64,000 nt of DNA from Prorocentrum cordatum (lineage: Eukaryota; Sar; Dinophyceae; Prorocentrales; Prorocentraceae), in the NCBI GenBank assembly GCA_963575745.1, contig CAUYUJ010016368.1, positions 1 to 64,000 of the forward strand. Direction: 5' to 3'. Positions 60,799 through 64,000 of the stretch are shown here, piece after piece. The position numbers and the translations under genes are program-made. The notes below the pieces were generated by a model. The model was not told where the DNA came from and ran no database searches. It was given only the letters and a program-made list of their open reading frames with translations. Position 1 is the stretch's first letter; each line of letters begins with the position of its first letter.

Positions 60799-61860
60799 AG
60801 GGCCGCGCGTAACCATATTTGGGCCACGCGTAACCATATTTGGGCTACGCGTAACCATATTTGGGCTACGTTGAACCATATTTGGGCTGCGCGTGCCCAG
60901 ACGTGTGCAGACACGCAAAAATTTGGGCTACGCGTAACCATAGTTGGGCCACGCGTAACCATATTTGGGCTACGCCACCCTAGAACTTTGGGGCTGGACG
61001 TTTAATGGGTGAGGTTTAGGGCATGGGATCTAAGGTTCACGACATGTACAGCAGCCCATCAGCGACTCAGTATGCCAGCGCACCAGCCCATCAGCCCATC
61101 AGTGGCTCAGCCCAGCAGCGACTCAAGGTGCCAACACTCAGTCCATGCTAGGTGGGCCCACCAGCGACTCAGCCCATCAGCGACTCAGCCCATCAGCGAC
61201 TCAAGGTGCCAACCCTCAGTGGGCATGCCCCACGACGCGCGCGCGGTAGAGGCTCCCGCCGTGACGGTGGGGGCCCCACGGCGCGTGCACGGTAGACGGT
61301 TGGGTCGCGCCCACCCTGCGGGTTTGTGGGCATGCCCCACGACGCGCACGCGGTAGAGGCTTCCCCCGTGACGGTGGGGGCCCCACGGCGCGTGCACGGT
61401 GGACGGTTGGGCTGCGCCCTGCAGGTGCCTAGAGACGCCAGGCCCAGCCCTCAGTGGCTAAGTGCACCAGCGACTCAGCCCATCAGCGACTCAGCCTATC
61501 GGCGACTCAAGGTATCTACCCCCGGCCGGTGCTAGGCCAGGCTCAGGCCAGGCTCAGGCCAGGCCCAGGCTAGGCTCAGCGCGCCAGCCAATCAGCCCAT
61601 CAGTGGCTCAGCCCGCCAAAAGACGCTGCGAATCACCATATCTGGCTCGTAGGTCCTACTTCAAGGGCGTAGGCCCTAAAGTTAGGGCCTATACCCTAAC
61701 AAAACCTCGCTGCATGGCTGGCGTGCGTACGCGTTTGCTATTGTCTTGGCACCAGTCGAGGCTTGAGTTGCGCGTTGTGCAACTTCGGTTGCTATTCGGT
61801 TTAGGGCCTACAGCCCACTAACTCCAGCAGCCCCCCACCTTAACTCCTAAAGGTTAAGTT
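60799..61860. repeat. Satellite, higher-order unit 4
   Basis: Order: CCATATTTGGGCTACGCGTA array with one GTGCAGACACGCAAAAATT interruption, TTTAGGGCATGGGATC, CAGCCCATCAGCGACTC array, GC-rich module twice, second CAGCGACTC array, AGGCCAGGCTC array, unique block (CTGCGAATCACCATATCTGG, GGCCCTAAAGTTAGGGCC, ATACCCTAACAAAACC, TTGCTATTGTCTTGGCACC, GGTTTAGGGCCTACAG). 1062 bases to the next unit. Confidence 0.95.
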
Positions 61861-62987
61861 AGGGCCGCGCGTAACCATATTTGGGCCACGCGTAACCATA
61901 TTTGGGCTACGCGTAACCATATTTGGGCTACGCGTAACCATATTTGGGCTACGCGTGCCCAAACGTGCGCAGGCACGCAATCTGTGCGTAACCATACTTG
62001 GGCGACGCGTAACCATATTTGGGCTACGCGTAACCATAGTTGGGCCACGCGTAACCATATTTGGGCTACGCCACCCTAGAATTCTGGGGCAGGACGTTTA
62101 GGGTGAGGTTTAGGGCATGGGATCTAAGGTTCACGACCTGTACAGCAGCCCATCAGCGACTCAGTATGCCAGCGCACCAGCCCATCAGCCCATCAGTGGC
62201 TCAGCCCAGCAGCGACTCAAGGTGCCAACCCTCGGTCCATGCTAGGTGGGCCCACCAGCGACTCAGCCCATCAGCGACTCAGCCCATCAGCGACTCAAGG
62301 TGCCAACCCTCAGTGGGCATGCCCCACGACGCGCACGCGGTAGAGGCTCCCACCGTGACGGTGGGGACCCCACGGCGCGTGCACGGTAGACGGTTGGGCT
62401 GCGCCCACCCTGCGGGGCTGTGGGCATGCCCCACGACGCGCACGCGGTAGAGGCTTCCCCCGTGACGGTGGGGGCCCCACGGCGCGTGCACGGTAGACGA
62501 TTGGGCTGCGCCCTGTAGGTGCTTAGAGACGCCAGGCCCAGCCTTCAGTGGCTAAGTGCACCAGCGACTCAGCCCATCAGCGACTCAGCCCATCGGCGAC
62601 TCAAGGTATCTACCCCCAGCCGATGCTAGGCCAGGCTCAGGCCAGGCTCAGGCCAGGCTCAGGCCAGGCTCAGGCCAGGCTCAGGCCAGGCCCAGGCTAG
62701 GCTCAGCGCGCCAGCCAATCAGCCCATCAGTGGCTCAGCCCGCCAAAAGACGCTGCGAATCACCATATGTGGCTCGTAGGCCCTACTTCTAGGGCGTAGG
62801 CCCTAAAGTTAGGGCCTCTACCCTAACAAAACCTCGCTGCATGGCTGCCGTGCATACGCGTTTGCTATTGTCTTGGCACCAGTCGAGGCTTGAGTTGCGT
62901 GTTGTGCAACTTCGGTTGCTTTTCGGTTTAGGGCCTACAGCCCACTAGCTGCAGCAGCCCCCCACCTTAACTCCTAAAGGTTAAGTT
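61861..62987. repeat. Satellite, higher-order unit 5
   Basis: Same order of modules as unit 4 at high identity; 1127 bases, longer mainly because the GCCAGGCTCAG array has more copies (62630-62700). Confidence 0.95.
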
Positions 62988-64000
62988 AGGGCCGTGCGTA
63001 ACCATATGTGGGCCACGCGTGACCATATTTGGGCTACGCGTAACCATATATGGGCTACGCGTAACCATATTTGGGCTACGCGTAACCAAACGTGTGCAGA
63101 CACGCAAAAAGTGCGCAACCATATTTGGGCTACGCGTAACCATATTTGGGCTACGCGTAACCATAGTTGGGCCACGCGTAACCATATTTGGGCTACGCCA
63201 CCCTAGAACTTTGGGGCTGGACGTTTAATGGGTGAGGTTTAGGGCATGGGATCTAAGGTTCACGACATGTACAGCAGCCCATCAGCGACTCAGTATGCCA
63301 GCGCACCAGCCCATCAGCCCATCAGTGGCTCAGCCCAGCAGCGACTCAAGGTGCCAACCCTCGGTCCATGCTAGGTGGGCCCACCAGCGACTCAGCCCAT
63401 CAGCGACTCAGCCCATCAGCGACTCAAGGTGCCAACCCTCAGTGGGCATGCCCCACGACGCGCACGCGGTAGAGGCTCCCACCGTGACGGTGAGGACCCC
63501 ACGGCGCGTGCACGGTAGACGGTTGGGCTGCGCCCACCCTGCGGGGCTGTGGGCATGCCCCACGACGCGCACACGGTAGAGGCTTCCCCCGTGACGGTGG
63601 GGGCCCCACGGCGCGTGCACGGTAGACGGTTGGGCTGCGCCCTGCAGGTGCCTAGAGACGCCAGGCCCAGCCCTCAGTGGCTAAGTGCACCAGCGACTCA
63701 GCCCATCAGTGACTCAGCCCATCGGCGACTCAAGGTATCTACCCCCAGCCGATGCTAGGCCAGGCTCAGGCCAGGCCCAGGCCAGGCTCAGGCCAGGCTC
63801 AGGCCAGGCCCAGGCTAGGCTCAGCGCGCCAGCCAATCAGCCCATCAGTGGCTCAGCCCGCCAAAAGACGCTGCGAATCACCATATCTGGCTCGTAGGCC
63901 CTACTTCTAGGGCGCAGGCCCTAAAGTTAGGGCCTCTACCCTAACAAAACCTCGCTGCATGGCCGGCGTGCATACGCGTTTGCTATTGTCTTGGCACCAG
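62988..64000. repeat. Satellite, higher-order unit 6 (cut by window end)
   Basis: Same order as units 4 and 5 and very similar. It stops inside the unique block at TTGGCACCAG, so the satellite continues beyond the window. Confidence 0.95.

Noticed and set aside
61009-61356. Frames of 60-130 codons recurring in the 57-64 kb satellite
   Set aside because: They recur with each satellite unit in several frames and are explained by the repeat.

Overview
The window looks like nuclear DNA of a dinoflagellate. The best single piece of evidence is a perfect copy, on the minus strand at 14603-14623, of the invariant 21 bases of the dinoflagellate trans-spliced leader (SL), 53 bases upstream of an ATG that opens a 536-codon frame. 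Other support comes from decayed LINE-type retrotransposons with endonuclease, reverse transcriptase and RNase H remnants, a mass of microsatellites and minisatellites, and candidate splice donors of GC and GA type, which are known in this group. I cannot name the species. Most long open frames are artefacts of GC-rich or simple repeats that lack stop codons.

The main gene I can reconstruct is easily missed. Small exons on the plus strand, at about 4.2, 8.9, 11.9, 24.8, 28.1, 40.3, 44.7, 54.5, 56.6 and 56.8 kb, each encode part of a Pumilio (PUF) RNA-binding repeat. Several join in frame, and the spacing between equivalent residues across the candidate splices is the 36 residues expected of PUF repeats (24.8 to 28.1 kb, 28.1 to 40.3/44.7 kb, 44.7 to 54.5 kb). 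If right, about 52 kb of this window is one PUF-domain gene, and nearly everything from 4.2 to 56.8 kb is its introns. Two short pieces of the domain, before 24.8 kb and before 56.6 kb, were not found. The N-terminus would lie left of 4.17 kb. The three leftmost exons are the least certain.

Layout. 0-4 kb: CTTGGG-type minisatellite, CAC, GTAT and AC microsatellites, foldback elements. 4-12 kb: three candidate first PUF exons among dispersed repeats and at least three inverted-repeat (MITE-like) families. 12-16 kb: an SL-bearing retroposed gene on the minus strand and a hypothetical plus-strand frame, both inside a PUF intron. 17-24 kb: minisatellites (28-bp and 12-bp), 295-bp repeats, a CAGCCT hexamer array, a 73-bp array, a GTC array. 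24.8-28.2 kb: two PUF exons, the second just behind a long CTC tract. 29-35 kb: a tandem array and a decayed LINE of about 4.7 kb. 35-44 kb: a MITE, GGA/CTC tracts, a GAT-type satellite, a 90-bp array that is an inverted relative of the 29-kb array; PUF exon at 40.3 kb. 44.7-54.5 kb: PUF exon, CCCAAGAGGC-type repeats, a second GAT satellite with its own downstream cassette, dispersed repeats. 54.5-57 kb: last PUF exons around a 466-codon retrotransposon RNase H frame. 57.2-64 kb: a higher-order satellite with a unit of about 1.1 kb carrying TTTAGGG-like motifs, running off the right end.

No rRNA, tRNA or CRISPR could be supported. All gene calls come from reading alone; transcript data would be decisive for the PUF gene.
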